A DNA stretch of 64,000 bases from Nissolia schottii (lineage: Eukaryota; Streptophyta; Magnoliopsida; Fabales; Fabaceae). Below, one piece after another: positions 1-14,400 of the stretch. Under the pieces are notes generated by a model, which searched no databases, was not told the origin of the DNA, and saw nothing but the letters and a program-made list of their open reading frames with translations. The position numbers and the translations under genes were made by a program. The stretch is taken from contig QANU01028958.1 of NCBI GenBank assembly GCA_003254905.1, forward strand, positions 275,447-339,446, in the 5' to 3' direction. The stretch's first letter is position 1, and each line of letters opens with the position of its first letter.

Positions 1-922
1 CCGGTCTAACTCCATCCTTCTCCATTCTGTCAAACCACCAAATTGCCTCCTCCCCACTCTCAGCTAAAGCATGCCCCTTGATAACTGAATTCCAAGTAAA
101 CAAATTCTTCTCCTCCATGCTCCCAAAAACACTCATCCCCTCCTCAACCCTCCCGCACTTGGCATACATCTCAATCAATGCCGTCCCCAACTTCACATCT
201 AGTTCCCACCCACTCCTCCTGATAATATAATGTATCCAAGTGCCCATCTCAATAGCACCAAAGTTAGCACAGGCAGCCAATGCATTCACCATGGTGACCC
301 TGTTAGGAGCCACACCGGCATACTGCATTTGCTCAAACACAAGCAAGGCATCACCGTACTTACCAGCATTGCGGTACCCCATAATCAACACAGTCCAAGA
401 CACAACATCCCTGTGAGGCATTTCATCAAACAGTTGGTGGCACAAGCCCGTGTGCCCGCACGAAGCATACACATCAAGAACTGAGTTCTGCACATAGACA
501 TCACTCACATGACCCAGTTTCACGACGTGGGCGTAGACGCATTGGGCCTGGAGGAATTGGCGGGAGTCAGACAAGGACTTGAAGAGGAAGGGGAAGGTGA
601 AATTGTTGGGGACGATGGAGTTTTTGTGCATGTGGGCGTATATGGAGAGAGGGGTGTGGGGGATTTGGGAGTGGGAGAAGGCTCTGATGAGGGAATTGCA
701 GATGAAGACGTGAGGTTTGGGGAGGAGGAGGGTGAAGAGGGTGAGTGCAGAGTTGAGAAGGCCATGGGATTGGGATGCAGAGATGAAGTGTTGGGCGATG
801 GTGGTGTGTGAGTGGAGGTTGTTCACAATGAGTTGGGTTTGGATCTGCTGAACCTGAACCCTACAATGGCAATGGTGAAGCAGGGCTACAATCCTATCTG
901 CGAAAGCATTCACCTTCAACAT
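1..922 (-). CDS. Pentatricopeptide repeat (PPR) protein, PLS class, 5' part only
   Basis: An open frame of 307 codons runs on the minus strand from the ATG at 922-920 to the window edge without a stop, so the 3' part lies outside. The product shows the tandem ~35-residue helical repeats of plant PPR proteins: phrases such as DVYVQNSVLDVYASCG, MPHRDVVSWTVLIMGY, AGVAPNRVTMVNALAACA and KLGTALIEMYAKCG follow the P-L-S rhythm. PLS-class PPR proteins bind organellar RNA one base per repeat and act in mitochondria or plastids, often in C-to-U editing. The C-terminal E/DYW region that would decide an editing role is outside the window. There is no intron in the visible part, as is usual for the family. 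I chose this ATG because it is the first Met of the continuous frame. The family call is secure; target RNA and organelle are unknown. Confidence 0.9.
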   Translation of the reverse strand, partial: MLKVNAFADRIVALLHHCHCRVQVQQIQTQLIVNNLHSHTTIAQHFISASQSHGLLNSALTLFTLLLPKPHVFICNSLIRAFSHSQIPHTPLSIYAHMHKNSIVPNNFTFPFLFKSLSDSRQFLQAQCVYAHVVKLGHVSDVYVQNSVLDVYASCGHTGLCHQLFDEMPHRDVVSWTVLIMGYRNAGKYGDALLVFEQMQYAGVAPNRVTMVNALAACANFGAIEMGTWIHYIIRRSGWELDVKLGTALIEMYAKCGRVEEGMSVFGSMEEKNLFTWNSVIKGHALAESGEEAIWWFDRMEKDGVRP

Positions 923-1189
923 GCTCCTTCACCACTGTCAGAATCAGCAATTTGATTCTTTAAACATTTAAACATATTAACACGTAACACCTACATATTA
1001 GTCCCTTAGCTATTACACTAGTTAGTTAATTTGTTAGAAATTCAATGTATCCTTTCATTTGCATTTCATTTTAGCTACCATGCTTTGCATATAAACCTGA
1101 GATAGACACATTGTATAGTTGAGTTGATTCACAATATCAAGAAGCATATTCAGAGCAATCTTTCTCTTTAGTCTTGTTTCCTTGCTACC

Positions 1190-2895
1190 AAAGCTAGTTC
1201 ATGGTTCTTTTTCCACACTCGGTTTCTTCATTTCTTATTGTATCAAAGTTAGTGATGAATCTTGCTTTGAAGTCCAAGAACAAGTGTTTTGTGAAAATGA
1301 TGTCCATCAATTTAATCCAGAGCAATGAAAATGCCCAAAACGCATATGCCACAACCAGTTATCATCAAGTATCACACAACTCAAGCAAAAAAGAATTTCA
1401 CGCTAAATTTTCAATGAGAAAAGTCTGTTTGGAGTCATTTTTACCCTAGCAATCAATCTCCCATGCTTGTCAATCATTATGCAAGTATCCTTGATGAATC
1501 TGCATGTTATAGCCCTTCTTTGACAATTGTTCCATACTCAACAAATTGTGATGAAGACTAGGAGCATAATATACATCAAAAATAAAATTTTGAGAACCAT
1601 CTTTTAATCCGATTGTTATCTATTCTTTTCCCAGAATAGGAATATTGGCATTGTTGCCAAATTTCACTAATGATTTTATTGATTCATCTAGTGAAGAAAG
1701 TATATCTTTTCACCCACACACATTGTTACTACAACCAATATCCAAATACCATACATTTTCTTCTTCAGCAAAAGAACTGCTTGTCAAAAATAAACTTTGA
1801 GGATTAGAATTCTCACCAATATTTTGGTACTTATTTTAGCAACATTTGCTTGAGTGTTGAAATTTTGATTTGTTTGATTGTATCTACAATTTGCAACTTT
1901 ATGTCCATACTTTCCGCAAGCGTAGCATTCATAATTGGTTCTCTTCTAATAATGATTGTTTCTTCCTCTTCCTTGGCTAATAGATCCAAAATTATTTCTT
2001 CCTCTTTCTTGACTTGATTGTCTGAAACCATTGCCTCGTCCTTGACTGTAATTGCCATAACCTCTTCCTCTGAAATTTTCTATGCTTATGCCAGTAAAGT
2101 TTCCTCTATCTTGATTGATGTACCCATGGTCTCTTTCTTCTCCTTCTTAGCTTTACTTAGCTACCTGACTCTTCAAGGCTTTTTCTATTGATTTTTCTGT
2201 CTTCTCTAGAGTTATGCTCATGTGACTTTCTATGATTCTTTGTAGCTTTGCAGCTGTCATTGTATTTGCGTCGTATGACCCTATTATTATAGTCACCACA
2301 TGACCAAATTTCATCGGCATGGTGCGGTGAATTTTTCCTACCACCTTGCTTTCTAGAATGTCTTCTTCGTAGAATCTCATCTTATTGACAAAATTAGTAA
2401 CATGTGAAAAATATTGTTCAATAATTTTTGAGCTAGACATTTTATAACTGCAATTGGACTATTGCGTCTTTTCTATCCTTTTGTAAGACAACTTCGAAGT
2501 GTCCATGTTTTTGTTTGGCAGTTGTGGCATTGACAATTTTGCTAAACATTGAATAATCTACTCCTTGATAGATTTGTGACAGCACCAACTGGTCCTTCCT
2601 TTGAGAAATTAGATCTACTTCTTCTTGAATTCCATATTCAACATAGCTCTAAATATTGTGAGCCTTTAAGTGGGTGATCATCAAAGCCGCTTAATAATCA
2701 TAATCAAGATTACCATCTAATTTGGAATCAGACCAAATAATATCATAATTGTTTGTCATTATGAATTTGTAAAAGATAATTGTTTGAAAATACTCTTGTT
2801 CCTCACAAACTCTCTAAAAAATTGGCGCTGGATTTAACCAGCACTAATAACAATATGATATCACAAACCTACATGATAACACATTGGTTATTTTT
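1190..2895 (-). mobile_element. Ty1/copia retrotransposon fragment (gag, protease, pre-integrase)
   Basis: On the minus strand this region reads, in order, as a copia-type Gag (UBN2-like helical region with phrases such as FSHVTNFVNKMRFY), a zinc-knuckle remnant, a protease region with the VWYLD-G-CSN pattern, and a pre-integrase region containing WLWHMRFGH. It is a fossil: the reading frame is broken many times and the integrase, reverse transcriptase and RNase H are absent. I see no paired LTRs, so it is probably an old 5' internal remnant. Edges are approximate. Confidence 0.75.
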
Positions 2896-5484
2896 ATTTG
2901 GCGCTCACAGAAGCATCACAATATAAATGAAGACCTATAAGATTTTCACTCACTAACTTCTCTCATTCAAAATAAGCATGGCACTAGGATAATATGTTTT
3001 TTTGTTTTTTATTAAATTAATGTAATAAGGATATTTTAAGTCATTTTGAGTGTATTTTTTATCTTATCTCTATTAAACAAAACAAGATATAAATATAAAT
3101 ATGTGTGTCTTGTACATTGTCACTAAACAAAATGTAAAACTGACATGTTCTTTTATTTTTTATATATCTATCTCTATATCTCTATGTATTCTTGATGTCT
3201 CAACAACCAAACGAAACATACTATTATTTGGGAGTTCCGTTATACGTTTGCCTGGAAGAGACTCTTTGCTTATTAATAAAACAGTTTACTTAACGGCAGA
3301 AAAAAAAAAAAAAACCCCCATGCGTTCAATTATTGGTGCCAATGCAAGGATTTCTTTGGTTGTATGATACATATTCCTCCTGAAAGTATTCAAAGGTAGG
3401 AGGTCTTTCATACCTTACTTCTGTAGAGTGCCCTCGTCTAACTCATTCAAAATCTTTCTTGGGAAAAAAAATTGGCTGGCACTGAAAACAATGCAATTAA
3501 GATAATTTTGATTTCAAAATCGCGCACTTTCTTTTTGATCAAGCAACAACAGTCAAGCACCTTCGAAAATAGTTTAATTGCACTTTAGTAAAGAGTTTTT
3601 TTAGGGTTATATATATTTTTAAATTATATTAAATTTTGATCGATTAACGGACATTAATTAACTGTGTTACTTCTTGTTGACCCAATTAAAGAGTTTAAAA
3701 ACATTGTTCAATAGTCAATATAACATCCTTTTTTTAGTATAATTATTTTCTATTCCGATATTAAGTGAAGAGGACTTGACGTAATGGGTAACAGCTCTAT
3801 TTATACGTCCCATTCTTTTTTTTTATATATATATATATATATATATATTAATTATGATGAGCCTTTTTAACTTCCATACGTCTAAAATAACACTAGGCGA
3901 TTTAAAAAGGAAAAACAGTTAACCCAATTCAAACCTCTATAAAGGAAGTTGACAATAAACCTTTTTTCACACCTAGGTTATGGTGTGTGTTTGTATGATT
4001 GAATTGAAAAAGGGCACCTTGCACTAATGAAGTTCAAGTAAATAAGTAATCATGGTGAATGTGACATCAAAGCTTGCAGACACTTCTTTCTTTTACCTTT
4101 TTTTTTTGTATGGTCAAAAGAGGAATTATATAACCAATTGGAGTGTATAGTTATCCATTAATCAATAGAAAAGTTACCGCCAAACATACTTTTTGGGGAG
4201 AATAATTAATAAACTTTCATCAAAGTGTGGCTTCCAGAGTGACAACCAATGATTTTTATTATTTTGAGATTTTCTTTTATCGTCCCACAACCTTGACCAG
4301 CTTTTACGTGAAGCAAAGCTAAGTCTTCTCCGAACAAAAAGAACTTACGAACAGTAACCACGGACAGACAATCAATCTATCCATAAAAAAACAGGCTCTC
4401 CAACTTTGCCATTAAGGCTCTCAGTTGAGGCACCAATTCCACTATTCAAAATGCGATTAATTCCAATATACTCATAATATTAAAGAATATTACACTATCA
4501 TCTAATCATGTGCTATCATATAACTAAATGTGGTTAAGTCTCTCATCTACTATTTCAAAAGTGAGAGCATAGAAATTAATCCCTTGGTATCATGAGCCTC
4601 TGTTTCCAATTGCATAAAAGAGCTTTGAACGTAAAGAAATTCTTACATAAACACAATTCTAAACATTATTTTTGAGCAGGCACACAATAAAAATGAGCTC
4701 TACCACTTTTATGTGTGTCCCACCAAGTATTTTTTGATCCCAACAAGTGTGATATATTTTAATTGTACATGTGCTCAAAAATGATGTTAGACTTCTGCTC
4801 ACCTAACAACCAGTCAACTTATTTGGTTTATCATTTTGGCACTCTTAACAAACATTGCTGTTTATCAAATCACTCCAGCCAAAGAATGCGCGTTGTTTCC
4901 AACCCGTGTTGAAAATTTGAAATGTAAAATTCAAGTCAAAGATTAGTAACATTTAGAACCAGAACCCATGTGCTGAAGGCCCTTTCGTCGGCTCAAGCAA
5001 CACAACGGGCCATGACTTGTGAGAAGAACAAAAATACTAATCCTTCACTTTAACTCAGCTTAGCAAAAAACAGTCAAAGAAAGTATAATACCGCCCAGAT
5101 ATGATCATCATAAGGAACATGGAATTTATAGCGCTTGACATGAGACTCCTTTGAAAATGTCAAAATGAAATGAGCGATGGAGGAGTTTGTCCTTTAATTT
5201 ATGAAGCATGTTTGTATGAGCCTATGACTAATTTATGGACAATTTATTGTAGTGTAAGTTGTCATTCTCAAGTTAAAAAGCGAAAAAGGCTACTATATTT
5301 CATTATACAGTGTATTAAGTAAAACAACACTCGTATATGTACAAAAAGTATATTATGTTAATTTAATATTGACAATGTGTTACTATTCCATTTGTTAAAA
5401 TTGACCACTTAAAAGCAGTTGCATACCCACCACGTCCACCTTTCAATTTGAGAAAATGACCAGTGAAATTTGGTTGAATAGCCA
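2896..5484. other. AT-rich intergenic spacer
   Basis: No convincing gene. The short frames here are not conserved-looking and have no splice context. It contains an A14 run near 3300, an (AT)n tract at 3824-3848 and the presumed 3' flank and terminator of the CASP-like gene that ends at 5485. Confidence 0.6.
3824..3848. repeat. (AT)n microsatellite
   Basis: About twelve consecutive AT dinucleotides, preceded by a T-rich run. Confidence 0.9.
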
Positions 5485-8400
5485 CTACGGTGCGCGGGGA
5501 AGATCAATGTTCTTCTCTCCCACCAAGTATTCCTCTGCGCCATTGCTGCAGGAAAAAGAAAAGGGAGGTAAGAGTCACTAAAATTGATATATAGCAGTTA
5601 TGAGATAGTGAAATTTGTCGTGAGATATTTACCTAAGATAACTCAGAGCAGACATTCGGTAGAGACAGGTGAAGACCAAGACATGCAATCCAATGGTATA
5701 AAAGAATGCAAAGGTTCGGGCATACCTGCAAGAGCATTCTTTATCAAATAACAATGCATGATATTTTATCCACATGTGAAAAAATGGAAAATAAAGTCGA
5801 TGTTTCCAAAGGTACAGTTGAAAACTTAAAACAAATGCCAATTAGTGTTGTGGCTCAAAACTTGCGGAATGGAAGAGAGTCAACACGGAGATGCCTTAAT
5901 TGGAAGAATGGAACAGTCTCATCCATAACCTTGCAGAGACTTATGGAATGCCTCTCTACCTTGGAATGAGGCAAACCCTTCAAACTTCTTGGTAAAAATA
6001 AAGTTTCGACAAAAGGCAGACGATGCAGTATATTCAGTACCTATGATAACATACTATATTTACACCACAGGCAAGACTATCACAGAACTATAATGAAATA
6101 TGAAATTAGGCTGATATCTCAGCTGATGTAAATATCACAAATGACAAAAGGTTGAAAAGATTGTTGCAACTTCCACAGTAGGCACGGAATATCATATCAG
6201 CAAGCAAACTGGTATCATTGAAAAAAAGTAAAGGAAGACACTATTAATAAGCGACCAGCAGGACCGTAAAAATTGAAACTTGAGGCAGTACAAAGTAGAA
6301 TGCGACATTATTTTCAGCAATCAGAACCAGTAAGATGGACTGGAGCTTCCACCCAATGAAAGAAAATTTTCATAAATAGTGGTTGGTGAAACAATTAAAT
6401 GATGAGTAATGAGCTTGCAAGTCTATTAGAAGAACTATAAACTTTCCTGCCTCTGTTGATTACGATGTCAAACAGATAAACAAATCATTTAAGCAGAAGA
6501 ATACATGAACATTGGAGATTATCTGAAATAAGGCAGGAGCATACTTGTTACCAAGCAGAAAACGCCCACTGCTGAGTGTAACTCTGTCCCTAAATCCCAA
6601 TTCCTTGTATCTTTGATCCCTTTCCTAATTACATGGAAAGTAGATGGATCAGTACATAATTATAACAAAATAATATTGCTTAGAAAAATAAAGGACACAT
6701 GGCAATATATAACCTTTTAAAGTTTCCAACCATTGGCTCTTTCCTCCTCCTCCAACCCCAATTCGCCCTCCCTTTTCTAGGTAAGGTGGGGTGATGGAAG
6801 AGTTAGGTCTAAACATCAGGAGAGTCACTTGTAGGAGTGTTCAATAGCTTCAAGAGCAATAAAATGCATATTTAACAAATGAAAGTTCAGACTTTGAATC
6901 AAGGACATGGCAGGAATTGTTCCTAGTATCTGATGACTAGACACAAATCATTTCTAATCTCATTAATGTTACATCTGAAACCACATTTTCCACATAAGTG
7001 ATTTCAGAATTACAATCAGTAGTGAAAAAAATTGTTTGACAGCACCAGCCGCAGCATATGAATTTATTTATCTAGACATATAGGCATTCTGTTTCATACA
7101 TACTTCATTAAATAGACAAACGGTGCCACCAAATACCAACTTAAAATGTGTTTCAATTGAAAAAAAATAATAATAATGTTGTGCTTCACTGAAGTAGCCA
7201 AGCTGACCTACCTTTTTAGAGAACGCGGCAAAAGGATTTATATCATCCTCATATATCTTCTTGTATTTAGATTCAACATCAGACGTGAAACCACTTTCAA
7301 TATCTTCAGCATGCTGAACATAAAATCACAAACAAATCATAAGTTCAAGGTAAAAGAAATTTTTAAAAAGAAAAAGAAAAACTTGAGAAAATAAGAGCAT
7401 GATTTTAAAACAAAAAACAATTTACAAAACCTTTCTAGAACCCCTAGAAACCACTTTCTCATGATTATAATCTTGAACATAACGAATCTTCCCATACAAC
7501 TTGACATTATCAGCTTTGGTCTTTTCCAATTCCACTGTCAATACTCCAATCTTCTCCTTCAACTGCCTCATTTCCTATTAAAAGCAAAGAATTTACCCAA
7601 GTTAACTTTGTCACATCTGCAACCTAAAGTTTGATTGAAATAATATTAGGCACGAATAAAAAGGAAATGAACCAATATTTATAAAAAACATACCTCTTCT
7701 GTCTCACGCAAGCGTGTCCTAAATCGATCTCTCTGATTACAGATCACTTTAAGCATTGAGCTCTGATCTTGGTCTAAGAATACTTGCCTTTGGTCTGTAC
7801 TCTGATGCAAAACAAGCAGTTCAGAATTCTGTAAATCCAAATGAACAGAAACGCAGAATAATGTAACAGAAAACTTCGATGAGTAAGTAATTATACAAAG
7901 TTATGTGGCACAAGAAAATTTTTAATGTTTTCTAAAATCATAATCTTCTAACTGCGTGAATTATATTTCAAGAAAATCAACATTCCTACCCAGAGTATCA
8001 CTGAAGCATCAAAGAAAATACATTGTATCGTCATACCATTTGTCTCAAAAGCTTAAGCCATCATGAAAAGGCTGAATAATGGTACATACCCCTTCAAGCA
8101 AAAGCCCATTAGGCTTGGAGCTTGGATAAAGTACATACCTACCAATACCTTTGTGCCTAAATTAAATTTAAATGTGAGAATTGGAATGCTAAGGAAGGAT
8201 CGAGGTACTATCATAAGCTAACTATCCCAAAAGCTTAAGTTGTGAGGAGAAGGCCTGGGAACAGTAAACAGATTCTGTCTTAAATTGGAATACTTCTTCA
8301 ATGATGAGTACAACTCAACTCAGCTCAACCTCAACGCAATAATTACAAATCATTAAAAAAAGATAGCACATCTTTTCAACGGTTGAATTGATCACACTTT

Positions 8401-11400
8401 ACTTTTACTGAAGATTATTCTTCAGAAATAAATAAAATGCAGTAAGAATGGCAACAGGGGAAGAGGAATTCACCTCAGATGTTTCACCCCCACCAGCTTC
8501 TGAAACGTCCCAGTCATCAAGGAAGGTCCCTTTGCGATCTTTTGGATTAGAACTATAACCCTGTATGAAAAGGGTTAGCTAAGTGCACTTAATACATTTA
8601 AAGCATAGAATTTCATCACATTTTATGAATGCATAAAAAAATGTAAGAAAAAAAGCGAGGGGTTCATCTTCTATTTCGGTGGACATAATAATAGAGGTTT
8701 TATAGGTACTTGTTCCAAACCTTCAATATATCATCTTCCAACTTCTGTATTAATTTCTGCTGTCCGTTAACCTTTGCAGTAAGTTCTGTTATCTTCTGCT
8801 CTGCTGTTTCCAGTAAGGATGTTTTTTCAGAAAGTGTGACCTGAAAATGGTAGAACTACAACTGAATAACAGAGATACTTCAAATGCACTGCAATAAAAT
8901 CTCCAGAACATAGTAAAGAACAGTCTTAGAAAATAATGAAATTGTTATTGATTCCACAACATGGATTATGATTAAATGCAGGAAGCACAGGGGATCCTTT
9001 ACCAATGGGCATTGCTTTCATGGAAAGCTACACTATCTAAATGGCCAGTTTTGAGTTAATTATTTCTTTCATTATTTTTTTTTTTACAAAATCCTTTTTT
9101 GTAGGATGAGGGCAGGATTGCATATTCCATTGCTAAACAAACCACATCCATACCTTCAATTGTGTCAGTTCATGTTCCATTTTACGGTTCTTATCAAGAA
9201 GAAGAGACTCCATCTTGCTCATCTCCTCCCCACTGGTAGCCACTTCCCAGTCTTCAGCCTCAATTGAATTATATCCTACAGCCTGCTTATAGCTCACAAG
9301 GAGTTACACAGTGATACCCAAAAAGAGAGATCACAGAAATGGTCATTAGAAAAAAAAAAACAGAGAACAATAAAAGCACCTGCAAAATCTTCACTTTCTT
9401 ACGCAAATCATCGACAATTTTTTCTGTTGGCCTTGTTTGAAGCTCTTTCTTTATCACTTCAAGAGCAGCCTCCTACATTAAGAGAACGATAACCAAAAAG
9501 TAAGGAAGAGCAAATAAAAATTAGTAAAGTACACCATATGGCACATAATGCAATAGAACACAGTACATGGCAAATGATTATACACTCAGTTATTAGCAGA
9601 CATGTATTGTAACTGTTTATACTATGAGATAACTATTTTTAATAGATAAAAAATATGCTACTAAATTACACAAACCCACAAATGTAGAGCACTATCATGC
9701 ACTTTCAAATCTCAAGCAATGGAAAAGAAATTCCCATTACCCTAGAAGCAAAAGTTCATGAAAATCCACCCCAAAACCACAATATGAATTGAATTTTCTT
9801 TTTAATGGGACAGGTTGAAAGATGGTTCAATAATTTCATGAACAGGGAAGAACTAAATATAACTAGATTTATATTAGTTCTTTGTAATTGCTGATATGCC
9901 AACTAGCAATGCATCTGATATGCGACTGTGCCAGTTCAAAACCCAAATATGGTATCAAAATCTTAGGGTGTTAGCAATAACTTCAAACGTATTGAAACAT
10001 CACATGAAGGAAGTCTTCAAAAGATTTTGGCTTATTGAAACTTCACCTTTTCATTGAGCATTGCAGTAAGTTTCTTGACTTCATTTACATGTTGTTCTCT
10101 TTCATTCGATAAGGTCGTTTCAATATTGTGTAGCTCCATGTTCAATTCAGAGATTAGCTTCTCTTTGGCATTTAAAGAATTCTCAAGTACACTATTAGAG
10201 TCTAACTTGTCACTACAAAATAAAATTCAACAGTTATATTCACTGTAGTCCAATTAAAAAGAAACAACAGGCTTTAAGCAGTATTGATGAATGAGCATGC
10301 ATATACAATTAGGCATACACAGGCAGACAAATTGAAAATCAAAACAAGTAGCACTGCCTCACTGAGTAAATTTCTGTATGATAAATTCATGGAAAAAAGG
10401 AGAAAAAAAAAAAGAACAGCATGATTTGTTTTGTTTTNNNNNNNNNNNNNNNNNNNNNNNNNNNNNNNNNNNNNNNNNNNNNNNNNNNNNNNNNNNNNNN
10501 NNNNNNNNNNNNNNNNNNNNNNNNNNNNNNNNNNNNNNNNNNNNNNNNNNNNNNNNNNNNNNNNNNNNNNNNNNNNNNNNNNNNNNNNNNNNNNNNNNNN
10601 NNNNNNNNNNNNNNNNNNNNNNNNNNNNNNNNNNNNNNNNNNNNNNNNNNNNNNNNNNNNNNNNNNNNNNNNNNNNNNNNNNNNNNNNNNNNNNNNNNNN
10701 NNNNNNNNNNNNNNNNNNNNNNNNNNNNNNNNNNNNNNNNNNNNNNNNNNNNNNNNNNNNNNNNNNNNNNNNNNNNNNNNNNNNNNNNNNNNNNNNNNNN
10801 NNNNNNNNNNNNNNNNNNNNNNNNNNNNNNNNNNNNNNNNNNNNNNNNNNNNNNNNNNNNNNNNNNNNNNNNNNNNNNNNNNNNNNNNNNNNNNNNNNNN
10901 NNNNNNNNNNNNNNNNNNNNNNNNNNNNNNNNNNNNNNNNNNNNNNNNNNNNNNNNNNNNNNNNNNNNNNNNNNNNNNNNNNNNNNNNNNNNNNNNNNNN
11001 NNNNNNNNNNNNNNNNNNNNNNNNNNNNNNNNNNNNNNNNNNNNNNNNNNNNNNNNNNNNNNNNNNNNNNNNNNNNNNNNNNNNNNNNNNNNNNNNNNNN
11101 NNNNNNNNNNNNNNNNNNNNNNNNNNNNNNNNNNNNNNNNNNNNNNNNNNNNNNNNNNNNNNNNNNNNNNNNNNNNNNNNNNNNNNNNNNNNNNNNNNNN
11201 NNNNNNNNNNNNNNNNNNNNNNNNNNNNNNNNNNNNNNNNNNNNNNNNNNNNNNNNNNNNNNNNNNNNNNNNNNNNNNNNNNNNNNNNNNNNNNNNNNNN
11301 NNNNNNNNNNNNNNNNNNAATGACGGCACAAATTAAAAGATTAATAAGTTGTGGAGGATAGAAATAATCACTTGCGTGTTTCTTAGTGTGTATTGCAAAG

Positions 11401-14400
11401 TGTCATAATCTTTTCAAGTAACATTAATCTTTACTCAGGTATTTTGGAACAAGCACTTGCAACTGGGTTCAGGGAAAACAGGAAACAGATGGTACACATT
11501 AAACTGCTTTGTTTGATGAAAAAGGTAAATACTTCAGCCAAGACCAAGCAATCTTTGATGGAAAAATCAGAAATGTCAATCAAATTAAAAGGGATGCTAG
11601 GGATGTATATTATTGTTATAAAAAATCATTTCAAATCCAACAAAAATGTTATGAAAAATTCAAAGTCAACATAGATCTTATTCAATTTAGAATGGGAAAT
11701 GTGTGTAAATATGTATAACTATTAATGCTTCAGCTTGAGAAACAGAATATTATTTATCCAAAAAACACAAAAGAGGAAAAACAAACCTTTTCTCAATCTC
11801 AGTCTTTTCATTCGTTGTTTGTAACTGAGATCGGAGAACCCCCTGCATTGACAAAGAAAATCACTAGAACAAACATTCTGGCGCTGAACATGAAATGATT
11901 GCAGCAATGACAACAATTAATTTAGGATAGAAGCTACAAATTGTTATAACTCAATAAAGCACCTAATATGGAGCTAAAACAGTACAACACCACCTAAGCC
12001 TTTATCCAACTACAAAGGGTAGGCAACATGGATCAAATGATGCTGCTTGGCTTAACCTAAAAACTAAATTTTCAAAAAGTACGTTTAGAGCAAGGTTTCT
12101 TGATAGGTTATCCTAAAGTTATTTCTTCAATCCTTCTGTATCTTTTTTCATCAATCAATCTTCCATTTGGTCCACTCTTCTCACTAAAAAATCTGTTGGT
12201 TTCTTTCTCACAAGACCAATCAGACACCTCAGCATTCTCATCTCCACTACGCTTAAATAGAGCTAAAAACAGTGGACTGCAATTTTTCATAAATTCTAAG
12301 CAAATAAAGAGAACGTGAAATAATGAATTGAGTTTGTGCAGGCACTTTCAGTGCTGCTATTGATATAACCTTTCTTGCTATTTTTTTTGCAACTATTTCC
12401 ATTTCAATAAGTATTCATTCCACCTGGTTTAAAGAAAAGCCACCCAGTACTCAGGATATCCTTTTCCCAAGCAGAAAAACTTGAAGATTTGAAAATAAAG
12501 CACCTGATACCCAATTACAAAGAATCACATTTCAAAATCAAATATAAGTTTGTAGATTGCACCTTCTCTCTCTCCAAGCTAAGAAGCATAGTTTGTGCTC
12601 GTTCAACTTCATCCATCAGAAGATTCACCTCAGATTGCTTGGTTGCCCTCTCTTCCTCTGAAAATTTCAAGAAAACAACAGATCATTTTCTGCTATACAC
12701 AACGAGGCAAATGATGATTTCAATATGCGGAAAGAAAGGCATAGTGCCAAGATCAGGTTATAAAAAATTGAAAACTATTTGACTACCAGACTGAGCACGA
12801 AGTTCAAACAACTGGTTTTGTGCAAGTTCATGTAATTTCTGCATATTGGAAACACTTTCTTTGGCATGCCACAACTGGTCTTGCAATGCTTGTTCCCTGC
12901 ATAAAATAAAGAAATCACAAGTGTAGGTAAGCAATGACAAGGCAGACAAGGAAATAGAGAAGTAGTATTCAGTCAAAATACAGAGCAAGAGAGACAAACT
13001 GATAGTAATCTTTGATTATAGAACAAGTGGGAATAAATCCCAATAACATAAATAGATTCACAAACATAGACTCTCCCTAACTCATGGCAAACAGACAGCT
13101 AATGGAAACACTCAAAAACAGAAAAAGATGAAAAAGAAAAGATAACACAGGTCATTTGAGAGAACTTTACTTTAACCTCTCATCCAATCCCACACTCAAT
13201 CCTTGCCAGCTCTCACCCTTTCCCTGCTTTCACATACTCCTTGCCCACAGCTTTTTGTTTCTGTCCTCCCAGCACCCTGCCCATGTATGCAGGTAGATGC
13301 TTGGAGTCAGTCACAATTTTTTTCATAGAAAACAGTCAATCACATTGTTTCTTCTGCTCTTGTCCAACCCCACACACAATCCCCACTTGCCTGTCCCTTC
13401 CCCCACCTTCCCTTATTATACGCCTTGCCCTTAACAGATTTTGTTGCTTTCCTCCCACCACCCTGCCACATGACATGAGCAAGTAGTTGCTTGGAGTCAC
13501 ATTGTTTCTCCTGCTCACCTGAGGTGTTAATCACATGCTTCTTCAACCTTTCTTTCTATAGCCCACCTTGGAAATAGTCGGAGTGCTAGCAAAAACATAT
13601 ACCTAAATGAAGTGGTCTCAACTCTCATGTAATAAACTGAATAAGCAAACAATTGGAATAGCAGATAAGATACCTTTCTTTCAAAACTTCCAGTGTTTTC
13701 TGGTTCTCTTCTGCCAAACTGCGTTGCTTAATCTCCACAAATTCTTTCACTTTCTCTTCCATCTGCACTCATAAGTTCCAACGTCAAATTGAAACCCATG
13801 AAAGACAGGTAGGTCTAAATTGTAATTGAATTTTAAAGATATAAGGTGTTAGGACTCAATTGCAAGTTATGGGAATTGACTCCTAAATTGGAAGTACAGG
13901 ATTCCGGTGTTGGGTTCCAACGACAATATCTAGCTTCTGTGGTGTGGTTCTCCCAAGGTTCTTATCAATTGGCATTAGAGTCTTCCACCCTGTCTCTCAA
14001 CTGCAATCAAGTAAAGCAGGTGGTGACGCCAATATTGCAGAGTTTGCTTGGGACTAGTGCAAAGGGGTTAGTGCACAACTAGCCAGCATGGACCCCAAGG
14101 CTGTAGAGCGTGGTGGGATTTTAGGATCCAATTGCAAGGTACAGGACTTGAGTCCCACATTGGAAGTACATGATTCCAGTGTAGGGTTTATGAGGCCTTA
14201 GGCTTTCGAACTACAATAGCTAGTGTTTGTGTGTGGTTCTTTCTCCCAAGGTTCTGATCATAAGGGATCTATAGGAGTCTACTAACATAGTAAATGCTTC
14301 ATAAGAGAACTAAATTTCAATACCTTCATCTTAAGGAACTTGTCATTACTTTATAAACATGATACTACGAGAGATGTTGAAATTCAGTTAAACTGAAAAG

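Noticed and set aside
509-811. Plus-strand 100-codon Glu/Gly-rich frame
   Set aside because: It is the antisense shadow of the PPR gene, whose minus-strand frame carries the recognisable repeats.
10274-11361. Long open frames on both strands at 10.3-11.4 kb
   Set aside because: They consist almost entirely of N and are artefacts of the assembly gap.
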